Source of the DNA: Bacillota bacterium
GTDB taxonomy: Bacteria; Bacillota; Clostridia; Oscillospirales; Acutalibacteraceae
Assembly (NCBI GenBank): GCA_023458755.1
Contig: JAEWYE010000045.1
Coordinates: forward strand, 1-63,316
Direction: 5' to 3'
DNA length: 63,316 nucleotides
Shown here: positions 25,500 to 35,270 of the stretch, piece after piece
Layout of the letters: each line of letters opens with the position of its first letter
Numbering within the stretch: position 1 is the stretch's first letter
Notes under the pieces: model-generated
Told to the model about the DNA's origin: nothing
Seen by the model: the letters and a program-made list of their open reading frames with translations, nothing else
Database searches by the model: none
Position numbers and translations under genes: made by a program

Positions 25500-26837
25500 T
25501 CACCATTGCCACGGTTCCCGGATGATATCTTCCTCCGACAACTCCGACCCGATTTGCACCTCAATAATATGCAAAGGACTTAACGCGCGGACCGCATGCA
25601 TTTGCCCTGCCTTGATTTGAATCACGTCGCCCCGACAAACACCGGCAATATTCCCGTCAAGCAGCAGGTCGCCGGTACCCTCCGCGACCGTCCAGATTTC
25701 GTCGCGCAGCAAATGGCGCTGATAGCTGATGGACTGGCCTTCCCGGATGAACAGATGCTTTACCAATGAAAACATTCCGTTGCTGTGCCGGTGATAATCA
25801 AGAACCTTATACTCACCCCAGACACGTTCCTCGAACATCGGCCTTTGGCTGAGCTTGTCGACATACGGTTTTAAGTACGAGCTTTTTTCTTTATCTGTTA
25901 CCAAAATTCCATCCGGACTGGCCGCAATCACCATATTTTTGGCGTCCAGCACCACAATTGGGATTCCCAATTCATTAATCACCTGTGTATTTTGGGTTCC
26001 TTCCCCACATGTTACGTTTCCCATGGTGCTTTCCGACATTTCCTCGGTGAGCGTGTTCCACGTACCGATATCCTTCCATACCTTATCGTAGACCGCCACG
26101 GCGACTTTTTCAGCCTTTTCCACAACCGCATAATCAAAACTCACTTTCGGCAGCTGACCGTATTGGTTTAAAAGCTCCTCATAGCTGTGTATTCCCAGCC
26201 TGTTCTCCAAAATATCTGTTATATACCGCAGTCTACACACGAACACGCCGCAATTCCACAGTGCGCCCTGCTCAATTAGAACTTTTGCGGTTTCCGCCGA
26301 GGGTTTTTCCTGAAAACGGGAAACCTTTAGAACTCCGTCGTCAAGTTTGTCAGAGGGTATGATGTACCCGTATTTTTCGGTGGGAAAAGTCGGCTTTACA
26401 CCCACGAGCACCAGATCGCCTTGATTCTGTTCAACCACGTTCACCGCCTGCTGCACCGTCTCAAAGAAGTCCTGTTCCGCGTACAGGTCGACCGGCAAAA
26501 TGGCCACAACACTTTCGGCCAGATTTTTCTTGTTCCATAAAAGTTCTGCGCAGGAGAGCGCGATTGCCGGAAATGTATCCCGGCGTGTCGGTTCCACAAT
26601 AATATCCACCGGTGCTTCCAACTGACTTTTGATACTGCTTTTTTGCGTTTCGCTGGTGACGATTACAATATTTTCAACCGTCGGGCATTGCTTTAACTGT
26701 CCGTATACTCGCTGCAGCATCGACTGATACTGTCCGTTTTCGTCCCGTAATAATTTTAAAAATTGCTTGGAACGCACATCATTGGAAAGCGGCCAAAGCC
26801 GTTTTCCCGAGCCTCCGGAAAGTAAAATAACATTCAA
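25500..26837 (-). CDS. manC: Mannose-1-phosphate guanylyltransferase
   Basis: 445 residues. Makes GDP-mannose from GTP and mannose 1-phosphate. The nucleotidyltransferase signature is at the N terminus (LLSGGSGKRLWPLS), followed by SKQFLKLL and RFQEKPSAETA; the C-terminal cupin domain (about 340-440; HLLRDEIWTVAEGTGDL) is of the type II isomerase fold, as in the long ManC/AlgA proteins. TTG start after AAGGTG. It is the last gene of the minus-strand sugar locus and supplies its first activated intermediate. No phosphomannomutase gene is nearby. Confidence 0.93.
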   Translation of the reverse strand: MNVILLSGGSGKRLWPLSNDVRSKQFLKLLRDENGQYQSMLQRVYGQLKQCPTVENIVIVTSETQKSSIKSQLEAPVDIIVEPTRRDTFPAIALSCAELLWNKKNLAESVVAILPVDLYAEQDFFETVQQAVNVVEQNQGDLVLVGVKPTFPTEKYGYIIPSDKLDDGVLKVSRFQEKPSAETAKVLIEQGALWNCGVFVCRLRYITDILENRLGIHSYEELLNQYGQLPKVSFDYAVVEKAEKVAVAVYDKVWKDIGTWNTLTEEMSESTMGNVTCGEGTQNTQVINELGIPIVVLDAKNMVIAASPDGILVTDKEKSSYLKPYVDKLSQRPMFEERVWGEYKVLDYHRHSNGMFSLVKHLFIREGQSISYQRHLLRDEIWTVAEGTGDLLLDGNIAGVCRGDVIQIKAGQMHAVRALSPLHIIEVQIGSELSEEDIIREPWQW

Positions 26838-26858
26838 TCTAGTAGCACCTTCTGCATG

Positions 26859-27775
26859 TTATAAATTGCAAGTTTTCAGATAATAGTCGTAAAGCTTTCG
26901 TACACCTTCTTCAAAATCAATTTTGGGCTTCCAGCCTAAATTCATCAGTTTTGAGGAATCTATTGTTTTGCGGTATTCGCCGTCCGGTTTGGCGGTATCG
27001 AAAACCAGCTCGCCGGAATAGCCGACTACCCTTTGCATCACTCGCGCGGTATCCCATATAGAAATCTCGTTTCCGCCGTTGCCAAGGTTGAAATATTCTC
27101 CTCCTTGTTTGCAATCCTCCATAAGAAAGATACACGCGTCTGCAACATCGCTGCTATACAAAAATTCCCGCAGCGGTCTCCCCGTCCCCCATACGGAAAA
27201 CTGCGCATCACCCCGCAGTTTTGCTTCGTGCATGCGCCGCATCATAGACGGCACAACGGTCGCCTTTTGTAAATTAAAAGAGTCACCCGGTCCGAAAAAA
27301 AGCAGTCTCCATACTGCTTAAAATAATACTCACACAGCTTGACAGCGGCAATTTTCGCCAGAATATAGGGTTCATCCAGCTTGCCGTGTTCGCCGGTAAG
27401 GAGCGCCTCTTCCCGAATAGGCTGTTCGGCGTTTTTCGGATAAACAAACGAGCTGCCCATGAACAGAAGCTTTTTTACTCCATATTCATGCGCAGCGGCA
27501 ATCACGTTTGTTTCCATTTGCAGATTCTGCATAATAAATTCCGCGGGATGCTCCGTTTTATCCGCGATACCGCCGATTCTGGCGGCACAGAAAAAAACAT
27601 ATTCCGGGCGATATGTACGGAAAAAATCGTCGGTCTGCATTTGGCTCGTTAAATCCAGCTCGGAATGGGATTTTACAATCAAATCGGAATAACCGCTCTC
27701 ACGTAATTGTGATTCGATTGCGTGCCCGGCTACCCCACGGTGGCCGGCAATAAAAATTCGACTGCTTTTCTGCAT
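26859..27775 (-). pseudogene. Frameshifted GDP-fucose-synthase-like gene
   Basis: Two reading frames together make one SDR protein. 27775-27242 gives the N-terminal part with GHRGVAG cofactor loop and catalytic YxxxK (EPYILAKIA); 27254-26859 gives the C-terminal part (MMRRMHEAKLRGD, REFLYSSDVADA). The break is at a run of seven T on the minus strand (27301-27295); eight T would restore a continuous frame through FGPGDSFNL. Even so, the join would be several residues shorter than in the intact relative at 29664, and the catalytic His of GDP-fucose synthases (SHVIP) is ATVVP here. So this was a related but different epimerase/reductase, now broken or misread. Confidence 0.8.
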
Positions 27776-27827
27776 ACCGCACTCTCCTGATAAAGCTTGG
27801 AATGTTTATAAGAACAACTATATTATA

Positions 27828-28796
27828 CTATTGCAAAGGTTCTGTTTGTGTGCATGGCTCCGTGCCTAAAAATTCATCCACGGCGGCTAGAATATGATCT
27901 GCCGTGATGCCGAAGTGCTTCTCTACATTGGTTCTTCCGCCATGAATGTCACCGTAACCGCTCTTGTTATAAACCGCAATCCGCTTCAACGGCTTGAAAA
28001 TGCGGGAATCCGCTATAAGTTCGCTCAGCATAGCCCCCATTCCACCCGCGGCGGTATGCTCCTCAATGGAAATAAAGAAGTCATATCGATTGAAAACCTT
28101 TCGGAGCGCGTTCTCATCCGGATTCATGCAGTACAAATCCATCACGCCACAATCCGTTCCGCTTTCGTGTAACCGTTCGCGTGCTTCCAGCGCCATTGTT
28201 ACGGTATTTCCCGTCGCAATCAGTAAAATTTTTTCGCCCGGAACCAGTACGGAAAAACCGTTCGGATAACAAACCTGCTCCGGTGAAGTATAAAACGGTT
28301 CCGGAGAAAGTTTATCCATGCGAATATACTGCGGTCCGGCAGAAACAAGGGATTGTTCGGCAATTACTTCCGTCATGATTGGGTCGGACAGGTTGTACAT
28401 TTTCACATTCGGAAGCATCCGCATGGCACCGATATCTTCCGTATTATAGTGTGATGCCCCATAGGACGCAAAACTGAAGCCGGCACCCTGGCCTACCACG
28501 ATAACCGGAAGATTCATCATGGAGATCGTTTGCCGGATAATCTCGTAGCAGCGCATATAAACAAACGGCGCGTTGGCATATACATAAACCTTTTTCCCTT
28601 CCAAACAAAGCCCGGACGCAACCGCTATCGCGTTTTGCTCGGCAATTCCCACGTTTACGAACTGGCCGGGCAGCTCCTCTCGGTATTTATCCAACGCGCA
28701 CGCGCCCAAATCCGCGGAAACAAGCATAATATTGTGGTCTTGCTTTGCCTGTTCATAGATTTTATCCCAAAAGATATCGCGCAAATTGGTATTCAT
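27828..28796 (-). CDS. Transketolase-like subunit, C-terminal half
   Basis: About 322 residues: pyrimidine-binding domain with the catalytic Glu (NVGIAEQNAIAVASG) and the C-terminal transketolase domain. It works only with the N-terminal half encoded upstream. The ATG overlaps the upstream TGA (ATGA), and GGAGG lies within the end of that gene. Split transketolases move a two-carbon ketol unit. Its place within a GDP-deoxysugar operon, not with pentose phosphate genes, suggests it modifies a nucleotide sugar, for example by adding a branch; this is inference. Confidence 0.88.
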   Translation of the reverse strand: MNTNLRDIFWDKIYEQAKQDHNIMLVSADLGACALDKYREELPGQFVNVGIAEQNAIAVASGLCLEGKKVYVYANAPFVYMRCYEIIRQTISMMNLPVIVVGQGAGFSFASYGASHYNTEDIGAMRMLPNVKMYNLSDPIMTEVIAEQSLVSAGPQYIRMDKLSPEPFYTSPEQVCYPNGFSVLVPGEKILLIATGNTVTMALEARERLHESGTDCGVMDLYCMNPDENALRKVFNRYDFFISIEEHTAAGGMGAMLSELIADSRIFKPLKRIAVYNKSGYGDIHGGRTNVEKHFGITADHILAAVDEFLGTEPCTQTEPLQ

Positions 28797-29641
28797 ACGC
28801 AAATTCCTCCGTCCAGTTCCCGACACGCTTCCGCTTCCTGTGTGGCATTCAAAGCAGTGCCGTGCATCAGCGGCTTGTTTTCAATAAAGCCTACCCCTTT
28901 TCCCTTTACGGTGTCCGCAATGATTACAGTCGGCCGCTTGCCGCGTCTGGAATGCACGCCGTCGAACGCCTTTCGGATATCCTCAAAATCATGCCCATTG
29001 ATATGCCGAACCGTCCACCCAAACGCCTGCCATTTTTCATCAAACGGCTCCAAACCGACTGTATTTTCCGTAAAATCGGAGCAGCTCATATAGTTACGGT
29101 CAACAATCGCGACCAGATTATTCAGATCATACTGCGCGGCGAACATGGCAGTCTCCCAAACCGCGCCTTCCTGACACTCACCGTCGCCGAGCAGGACAAA
29201 AACAATTGGATTTTTCCGATTTCGCTTCATAGCCAGCGCCATACCCGCCGCCATGCCAAATCCAATTCCCAGCGAACCGGTAGAAACCTCCGCCCCCGGA
29301 ACGGTGTGCTTGAGCAAAAGGCAGAGCAGACTGCCCTCCCTCGTGCAGCGTTCATATTCCTTTGGGTCAAAATATTCCAAATCTGCCAAAATGGCATAAA
29401 GAATCCCGCAGGAGTGACCTTTGCTCATAATAAAGCGGTCTCGTTCGCTCCATTTTGGTTCGTCGGGATTATACTGCAAAATATCCGAATAGAAAAGGGT
29501 GACCAGCAATTCCGTACAAGAAAAGCAGGATGTCACATGTCCTTCCCCAACCGCGCACATCATGTTGATCGTTTGCTTTCGAAGCTGCATCGCTTTCTCC
29601 GGTAATTTTTCCGGCGGCAGCCAAGTCATCCATTCATTCAT
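28793..29641 (-). CDS. Transketolase-like subunit, N-terminal half
   Basis: 282 residues: the thiamine-diphosphate/Mg-binding domain, with GEGHVTSCFSCTELL near the N terminus, MSKGHSCG, and the TPP motif GDGECQEGAVWE followed by the Asn in DRNYM. Length fits the first half of a two-gene transketolase. It is translationally coupled to the C-terminal half and follows fcl by 22 bases. Compared with metabolic transketolases, the GHPGGS loop is changed to GHVTSC, which may alter the donor or acceptor. Confidence 0.88.
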   Translation of the reverse strand: MNEWMTWLPPEKLPEKAMQLRKQTINMMCAVGEGHVTSCFSCTELLVTLFYSDILQYNPDEPKWSERDRFIMSKGHSCGILYAILADLEYFDPKEYERCTREGSLLCLLLKHTVPGAEVSTGSLGIGFGMAAGMALAMKRNRKNPIVFVLLGDGECQEGAVWETAMFAAQYDLNNLVAIVDRNYMSCSDFTENTVGLEPFDEKWQAFGWTVRHINGHDFEDIRKAFDGVHSRRGKRPTVIIADTVKGKGVGFIENKPLMHGTALNATQEAEACRELDGGICV

Positions 29642-29663
29642 ACGCTTCGACCCCCTGTGACGA

Positions 29664-30593
29664 CTAAAATTCGTTCGCCAACAGCCATTCGTCTACCTGC
29701 CGCAGTCCGTCCTCCAGCGATACACCGGGCTCCCACCCCAAGGCGGCGATTTTGCGGTTATCCAGCAGTCGGCGTTTCATTCCGTCTGATTTGGATAAAT
29801 CCCAGATAATTGTACCTTTGTACCCTACGATTTGCTGGATAAGCTTTGCAAGCTTCAAAACGGATATCTCCCTGCCGGAACCGATATTGATAGCCTCACT
29901 GCCGGAATAATGGTTCATTAAAAAGATAGCGGCATCCGCCAGATCGTCCGCATAAAGAAATTCACGCAGTGCCGCTCCGGTACCCCATAATTTCACATAA
30001 GATTCTCCGTTTTGTTTTGCTTGCCGGAATTTCAGAAAAAGCGCCGGTATCACATGGGATTTTCCCGGGTCTGTGCAATCCTTTATGCCGTAAGCGTTAG
30101 CTGGAACCGCACTGATAAAATTTGTTCCATACTGCCGGTTCATGTAGCCGCACAGCCGGCTGCCGCAGATTTTTGCCAGCGCATAGCCCTCGTTTGTGGA
30201 TTCTGGAAGTCCGGTCAAAAGCAGCTCTTCTGTCATGGGCTGAGAGCAGTCCTTGGGGTACATACATGCGCTGCCCAGATACAGCAGTTTTTTTACACCA
30301 TGCCGGTATGCCGACGCGATAAGATGATTCGCGATGAACATATTTTCAAGAAAATAGTCTGCCGGAGCCTCGGAATTCGCCTGAATTCCGCCAACCAAAC
30401 CCGCCGCGGCGAAGACATAGTCCGGTTTTTCCTCCGCAAAAAACGTTTCCGTTTCTGCCTGGCTGCATAAATCCAGTTCCTTGTGCGTTCGCAGAACCAG
30501 ATTTTCATACCCCTGCCTTTGCAGCTGCCGCACAATGGCGGAGCCAACCATCCCGCTATGCCCGGCCACATAAATTTTCGACTGTTTTTCCAT
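29664..30593 (-). CDS. fcl: GDP-L-fucose synthase family epimerase/reductase
   Basis: 309 residues, full length. SDR fold: GHSGMVGS cofactor loop, YALAKICGSRLC (YxxxK), SAVPANAYG and SHVIPALF with the His used for epimerisation. Fcl converts GDP-4-keto-6-deoxymannose to GDP-L-fucose; the close relative ColC does the same chemistry on the 3-deoxy compound to give GDP-L-colitose. As a 3-dehydratase gene is next door, either substrate is possible. ATG follows AGGGGAAACGC; 10 bases after the dehydratase stop. Confidence 0.9.
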   Translation of the reverse strand: MEKQSKIYVAGHSGMVGSAIVRQLQRQGYENLVLRTHKELDLCSQAETETFFAEEKPDYVFAAAGLVGGIQANSEAPADYFLENMFIANHLIASAYRHGVKKLLYLGSACMYPKDCSQPMTEELLLTGLPESTNEGYALAKICGSRLCGYMNRQYGTNFISAVPANAYGIKDCTDPGKSHVIPALFLKFRQAKQNGESYVKLWGTGAALREFLYADDLADAAIFLMNHYSGSEAINIGSGREISVLKLAKLIQQIVGYKGTIIWDLSKSDGMKRRLLDNRKIAALGWEPGVSLEDGLRQVDEWLLANEF

Positions 30594-30603
30594 GCGTTTC
30601 CCC

Positions 30604-31812
30604 TCAATTTCCTGCTGGATAAAGCTGATTCACGTACTCTTGGAATGTCGCAATCACATAAGCTATTTCTTCTTCGGTCATTCCGTGATGACAGCCGATA
30701 TAAAAACCGTTACGGTCGATATATTCCGCTGCCGGATATTCGTGTTCGATATCACCGAAAATCTTTTTGTAAATCGGCTGACATAATAACGGCAGCATCG
30801 GTCGGGTTTCAATGTTGTGTTTCTCTAAGAAATGTACCAAGTCATTTTTGTCGATGTTACTGCCCTTTTTCACTAAAATCGGGTACATCATGTAGGTGTG
30901 CTCCACGTTATCGGGGCAGAATGGAAGTTGAAAGAGATTTTCATAGGGTGCCAGGCCCGCTGTTAACAGTGCCGCATTGTGATGCCGGGCTTCCATGATT
31001 TCATCCTTGCGTTCCAACTGTGCAAGACCCAGAGCGCCTTCCATTTCTCCTACACGATAGCTGTATCCAAGCCGTATAAACGTAAATCGACGGTCCAAAT
31101 CGGTTTGCAACCGTTTGGGACAAACCGTTTTCCCATCGGAGGCCACACAACGCTCGCAGGTACAGGCACGCCCATGTGCTAACAAAGAGCGCAGAATCTC
31201 CATACATTCCCGATCATTGGTGCAGGCGATTCCTCCCACTCCGGTGGTAATGGTATGGGCAACGTATGTACTGTAGGCGGAAATGTCACTAAAGCTTCCC
31301 ACGGGATTTCCGTCTATTTTTGCAAAGTGTGCTTCCGAACAATCCTCCAGAATACGCAGATGATACCGTTCGGCGATTTCCTGAATGCGCGGCATATCGC
31401 ATGGCATACCAAACGTGTGCACTGGTATCAGACATCTTGTATGCTCCGTGATATGCTTTTCGATTTCATCCGGGTTGATGTTGTAGGTAAGGGGGTCAAC
31501 ATCAACGAATACGACTTTTAAACCCGTGTGCAGACAGGCGTTGGATGTTGCGATAAAGGTAACGGCGGGAACAATCACCTCGGTGTTTTCGTCCCACCCG
31601 TCAAGTTCCTTAAGTGTTTCCAGAGCAAGATGGAGTGCGCTTGTGCCGCTGTTGCACATAACTCCATACTTTTGGTTATGCATTCCGGCAAAGCACTTTT
31701 CAAATTCCGCTACATACTTTCCCTGCGACAGGCGTTGGCTATCCAGCGCATCCAGCACATATTTCTTTTCCAGTTCAGTAACAGAAGCGTACCCGACCCC
31801 AATCTTATCCAA
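30604..31812 (-). CDS. PLP- and Fe-S-dependent sugar 3-dehydratase (RfbH/E1-like)
   Basis: 402 residues of the DegT/DnrJ/EryC1 fold. The lysine that would bind PLP is replaced by His186 (STYVAHTITTGVGG), the mark of 3-dehydratases such as ColD and the E1/RfbH enzymes, which remove the C3 hydroxyl of a 4-keto-6-deoxy sugar. Cys217, 219, 222 and 231 (CTCERC, KTVCPKR) match the region that holds a [2Fe-2S] cluster in RfbH and is absent from ColD. The neighbours supply a GDP-mannose-derived 4-keto sugar, whereas RfbH acts on CDP sugars. TTG start after AGGAG. Confidence 0.88.
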   Translation of the reverse strand: MDKIGVGYASVTELEKKYVLDALDSQRLSQGKYVAEFEKCFAGMHNQKYGVMCNSGTSALHLALETLKELDGWDENTEVIVPAVTFIATSNACLHTGLKVVFVDVDPLTYNINPDEIEKHITEHTRCLIPVHTFGMPCDMPRIQEIAERYHLRILEDCSEAHFAKIDGNPVGSFSDISAYSTYVAHTITTGVGGIACTNDRECMEILRSLLAHGRACTCERCVASDGKTVCPKRLQTDLDRRFTFIRLGYSYRVGEMEGALGLAQLERKDEIMEARHHNAALLTAGLAPYENLFQLPFCPDNVEHTYMMYPILVKKGSNIDKNDLVHFLEKHNIETRPMLPLLCQPIYKKIFGDIEHEYPAAEYIDRNGFYIGCHHGMTEEEIAYVIATFQEYVNQLYPAGN

Positions 31813-31853
31813 GGTTATGTTCTCCTTTACTAAATGTATATCAAATATTGATA

Positions 31854-32891
31854 TTAACTATTTGTAAATTTCATTACTGCGCGTAAATCATGCTCTGTCA
31901 TGATACGCACAAGTTCTTCAAAAGAAGTTTTGCACGGATTCCAGCCCAAAATAGTCTTTGCTTTTGTTGGGTCACCCAGCAGATTGACCACATCGGTCGG
32001 GCGAAAAAACCTTGGATCCACCTTCACCAGTATGCAGCCGGTTTTTGCGTCACGCCCCTTTTCCTGCACGCCTTCCTCTTCCCAGTTGAGTTCCATGCCC
32101 GCAAAGTGGAACGCCAGCGTTGTAAACTCCCGCACAGAATGCTGTTCACCGGTGGCAATCACAAAATCGTCCGGTTCCGTGTGCTGTAAAATCCGCCACA
32201 TACACTCCGCGTAATCCTTGGCGTAACCCCAGTCCCGCAGAGAATCCAAATTTCCTAAAAGCAGTTCATCCTGCAAGCCACGGGCGATACGTGCCGCGGC
32301 CAACGTGATTTTTCGTGTTACAAAGGTTTCGCCGCGGCGCTCGGATTCATGATTGAACAGAATACCGTTGGACGCAAACATCTGATATGCCTCGCGATAC
32401 CCGCGTGTAACCCAGTAAGCATACTGCTTGGCGCAGGCATAGGGGGAATACGGATAGAACGGGGTCGTCTCCCGCTGCGGCACCTCTCGCACTTTACCGA
32501 AAAGCTCGGAAGTGGAAGCCTGATAAATCCGGCAAGATTTTTCCATTCCCAAAAGGCGCACTGACTCCAGAATACGGAGCGTACCAAGGCCGTCGGTATC
32601 CGCCGTATATTCCGGAACATCAAACGAAACCTGAACGTGTGACTGTGCGGCTAAATTGTAAATCTCATCCGGATGAACGGTTTTCAGGATTTTCAGGATA
32701 CTTAAGGAATCGGTCATATCGCCATAGTGAATATGAAAATCCGGATTGCCGCAAAGATGTTCAATCCGCTCTTTTTTTTCGGTGGAGGTACGCCGAACCA
32801 GACCGTGAACACAATACCCTTTTTGAAGCAGCAATTCGGACAAGTAACTGCCGTCCTGACCGGTTACGCCGGTTATCAGCGCTGTTTTCAT
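31854..32891 (-). CDS. gmd: GDP-mannose 4,6-dehydratase
   Basis: 345 residues. Makes GDP-4-keto-6-deoxymannose from GDP-mannose. Rossmann loop ITGVTGQDGSYL at the N terminus, VRRTST, the catalytic region STSELFGKV and YACAKQYAYW (YxxxK), and NHESERRGETFVTRKI. ATG 32891 has AAAGGA upstream; the open frame continues further but without a better start. Precedes the dehydratase gene by about 40 bases in the same operon. Confidence 0.95.
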   Translation of the reverse strand: MKTALITGVTGQDGSYLSELLLQKGYCVHGLVRRTSTEKKERIEHLCGNPDFHIHYGDMTDSLSILKILKTVHPDEIYNLAAQSHVQVSFDVPEYTADTDGLGTLRILESVRLLGMEKSCRIYQASTSELFGKVREVPQRETTPFYPYSPYACAKQYAYWVTRGYREAYQMFASNGILFNHESERRGETFVTRKITLAAARIARGLQDELLLGNLDSLRDWGYAKDYAECMWRILQHTEPDDFVIATGEQHSVREFTTLAFHFAGMELNWEEEGVQEKGRDAKTGCILVKVDPRFFRPTDVVNLLGDPTKAKTILGWNPCKTSFEELVRIMTEHDLRAVMKFTNS

Positions 32892-32905
32892 ACAATCGTG
32901 TCCTT

Positions 32906-33865
32906 TCAGAACAAACCTCTTGAAGGTATGGGATTCAATACAATTTTGTCGGGCTTCGGGTTCATAAGCGCACCCATATAACCATAAACGCTGTTGTTCA
33001 GCAGCAGAATGTCGCACATGGACATCAACTTCATGTCATTTTGACTTTCGTCCGGTTCGCGTTTATCCTGACTGAAAGTAACCGAATACGGCAGTTCACT
33101 TAATCCGAGTTCTGCCGCATGCTCCCTGCACCACGCAATATCATCCGAGAAAACAAAAAAATGCGGTTCCTTTGAAAGAGACTCTTTCTTTATTTCAAGC
33201 AGCCTGCAAATATTTTGGATCTGACTGTTGTAGTACGATGGCCAAAACGCAATCCCCTGCGCTTTATAGCCGCCGGAACAGCGGACATGCACACTGACCG
33301 CATAACTTTGCTCAATTTCTTCTGCCATTTTCAAATCTGCCTCATTCAATAGCGGCGGCAGTTCCAGTTCATGACGAAGGATTTCCTCATGCCGCATGAG
33401 CCACCCGCCGTTTGCAAACCAGCCGAAATAGTAAACATTCCCCTGCGCCAGCAGCATTTCAGGCATACAATAGTAATACGGCATTCTTGCCACCATCCCG
33501 TCAAACTGAAAAACCGGCGCTTCCGCTATCATAAAGAATTGCAGCCCTATATCTTTTAAAATTTGGGGCATCCACGAACCGGCCGTTAGCGGCCCCCTTT
33601 GTATGGAGGATTGAATTATTTTCTCCCATGTATCCTTTCCGAAATATTCAGACATGAATGGAATTTTCTTTCTGTTTTTAAATTTTTCAAGCTGAAGCCT
33701 ATGATTTTCAATCGGCGCGGCTTCCTCCGCTAAGGACGAATGCGGAACATAGAACCATAAATCATCCATGAAAACATCATCCTGTGTTTCTTCCTGCAGA
33801 CATCTTGCAAAAATGTACTGCGTCATCTGATTGGAAAGCCCGCCGTCCATTAAAACAATTTTCAT
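32906..33865 (-). CDS. GT11-like alpha-1,2-fucosyltransferase-type glycosyltransferase
   Basis: About 319 residues. GT11 features: MDGGLSNQMTQYIFAR (the GGLGNQ start motif), VSVHVRCSGGY (the HxRxxDY motif in a changed form), FFVFSDDIAWC, and LLLNNSVYGYMGALMN near the C terminus. These enzymes transfer L-fucose from GDP-fucose; here a GDP-linked dideoxy sugar could be the donor. It is the first gene of the operon that ends with manC. Start ATG 33865 has AAAGG 11 bases before. No membrane segment. Confidence 0.8.
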   Translation of the reverse strand: MKIVLMDGGLSNQMTQYIFARCLQEETQDDVFMDDLWFYVPHSSLAEEAAPIENHRLQLEKFKNRKKIPFMSEYFGKDTWEKIIQSSIQRGPLTAGSWMPQILKDIGLQFFMIAEAPVFQFDGMVARMPYYYCMPEMLLAQGNVYYFGWFANGGWLMRHEEILRHELELPPLLNEADLKMAEEIEQSYAVSVHVRCSGGYKAQGIAFWPSYYNSQIQNICRLLEIKKESLSKEPHFFVFSDDIAWCREHAAELGLSELPYSVTFSQDKREPDESQNDMKLMSMCDILLLNNSVYGYMGALMNPKPDKIVLNPIPSRGLF

Positions 33866-34032
33866 TGCATTGCAGCCTTTCAAAAAGTATTGCACCGTGA
33901 ACCGCAGCCCCTTTGGAGCGGTTATGCGCCTTTAACTATATGCATTTTTGAAAGCCGATAGTACCGGGGAACCAAACAGCACTCCTAGAAAAACACCGAG
34001 TATAATTCAAATCTCCAATAAAGCATAAAACA

Positions 34033-34066
34033 AAAAGGAGCTGCCTTCGTGAGACAACTCCTTTTT
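34033..34066. terminator. Intrinsic terminator, bidirectional
   Basis: AAAAAGGAG and CTCCTTTTT close a hairpin with further internal pairing. On the minus strand it ends the MFS gene; it separates the glycan operon from the sugar-nucleotide operon. Confidence 0.8.
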
Positions 34067-34094
34067 ACAGTGAGTGGAATATGGAAATGTTTTA

Positions 34095-35258
34095 TCAGGA
34101 ATCTTCCGTATGGTTGACCCGGTTGAGCAGAGTGGTGGATATCACCATGGCGATTACCAGCGCCGCGATGAAAACAGGGATTAATGCCATGCTTATGTAT
34201 GTTGCCACAAAGCCAAACACTACGGGAAGGACAAGAACACCGAAATAAGCCGCCGTAAGTTCCACTCCGATCACCGCTTGTGATAAACGTTTGCCAAAAT
34301 GCTTTGGTGTTTCGGAAAGCATTCCGGGGAATACGGGCGCACAGCCGAATCCCACAAGGGCGAATCCAACCAGAGCCGCAACGGGGGGAAGCGGAAGCAT
34401 CAGGATAACCGCTCCCGTAAAGACGACCGACAGTCCCGCGGTAATCAGTTTTCGGTTGTTGACTTTTAAGGCGACGAAGCCGCAAAGCATTCTTCCAACG
34501 GTAATACCCAGATAATAGACGCTGATCCAGCCGGCAGCTACCGCGCTGGTTACCGCCCGGTTCTTTACCAGATAGGTACTGCCCCAGCAAACAACGGTGT
34601 ATTCGGTTGCGCAGTAGCACAAAAAGGTAAGCATTGCAAGCTTTACGCCTTTTACTTTTAACAGATCAAAGAATTTCATCACAACGGATTCTTCTTCAAC
34701 GCTTGTATCTTTCTGTCCTTTCCATACCGGAATGGAGAGAAACAGGATAAGGACAATGGCCATTTGTATAGCTCCGATTACGAAATAACCGGAACGCCAG
34801 CCGGACTCCCGGTTCATAAATGCGGACATAATGAGCGGACCGGTCATGGCTCCGACTCCCCAAAAGCAGTGAAGCCAGTTCATATGGCTTGCTTTATAGT
34901 GGAGCGCCAGATAATTATTCAGTGCTGTATCAATTGCTCCGGCACCAAGCCCCATAGGAATGCCTAACAGCAAAAGACAAAATAGATTCGGCACAAAACC
35001 ATACCCGATGATGGCGCATGCAGTAAGCAGTGTGCTGACAATCACAATGCGGAGCGTACCGAATTTTCGTAACAATCTTGCAGCATTAAAACTGGAGACA
35101 ATCGTACCTACCGTGATAACAGCATTTGCAACCGCCTCAAAGGAAATCGGGAGATGAAGCTGCGCATACATTGCCGGCCAGGCAGTTCCAAGCAGGGAAT
35201 CCGGCAGTCCCAGCCCGATAAAACACAGGTAAATTACAATCAATAAAAGTGTTGCCAT
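34095..35258 (-). CDS. MFS transporter, probable sugar permease
   Basis: 387 residues, 12 predicted membrane helices; the N terminus ends the first helix with FIGLGLPDSLLGTAWP, a start seen in the FucP/sugar-type MFS permeases. It starts 12 bases after the GH3 gene, so it probably imports the sugar or disaccharide handled by GH30 and GH3. GAGGA precedes the ATG. Confidence 0.88.
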   Translation of the reverse strand: MATLLLIVIYLCFIGLGLPDSLLGTAWPAMYAQLHLPISFEAVANAVITVGTIVSSFNAARLLRKFGTLRIVIVSTLLTACAIIGYGFVPNLFCLLLLGIPMGLGAGAIDTALNNYLALHYKASHMNWLHCFWGVGAMTGPLIMSAFMNRESGWRSGYFVIGAIQMAIVLILFLSIPVWKGQKDTSVEEESVVMKFFDLLKVKGVKLAMLTFLCYCATEYTVVCWGSTYLVKNRAVTSAVAAGWISVYYLGITVGRMLCGFVALKVNNRKLITAGLSVVFTGAVILMLPLPPVAALVGFALVGFGCAPVFPGMLSETPKHFGKRLSQAVIGVELTAAYFGVLVLPVVFGFVATYISMALIPVFIAALVIAMVISTTLLNRVNHTEDS

Positions 35259-35270
35259 TCTAAAGTCCTC

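Noticed and set aside
33866..34030. Sigma-K-like promoter for the GDP-sugar operon (CATATAGTT on the minus strand)
   Set aside because: The -10 differs at the end and there is no AACC at 15-16 bases, so a link between this operon and the spore genes is not supported.
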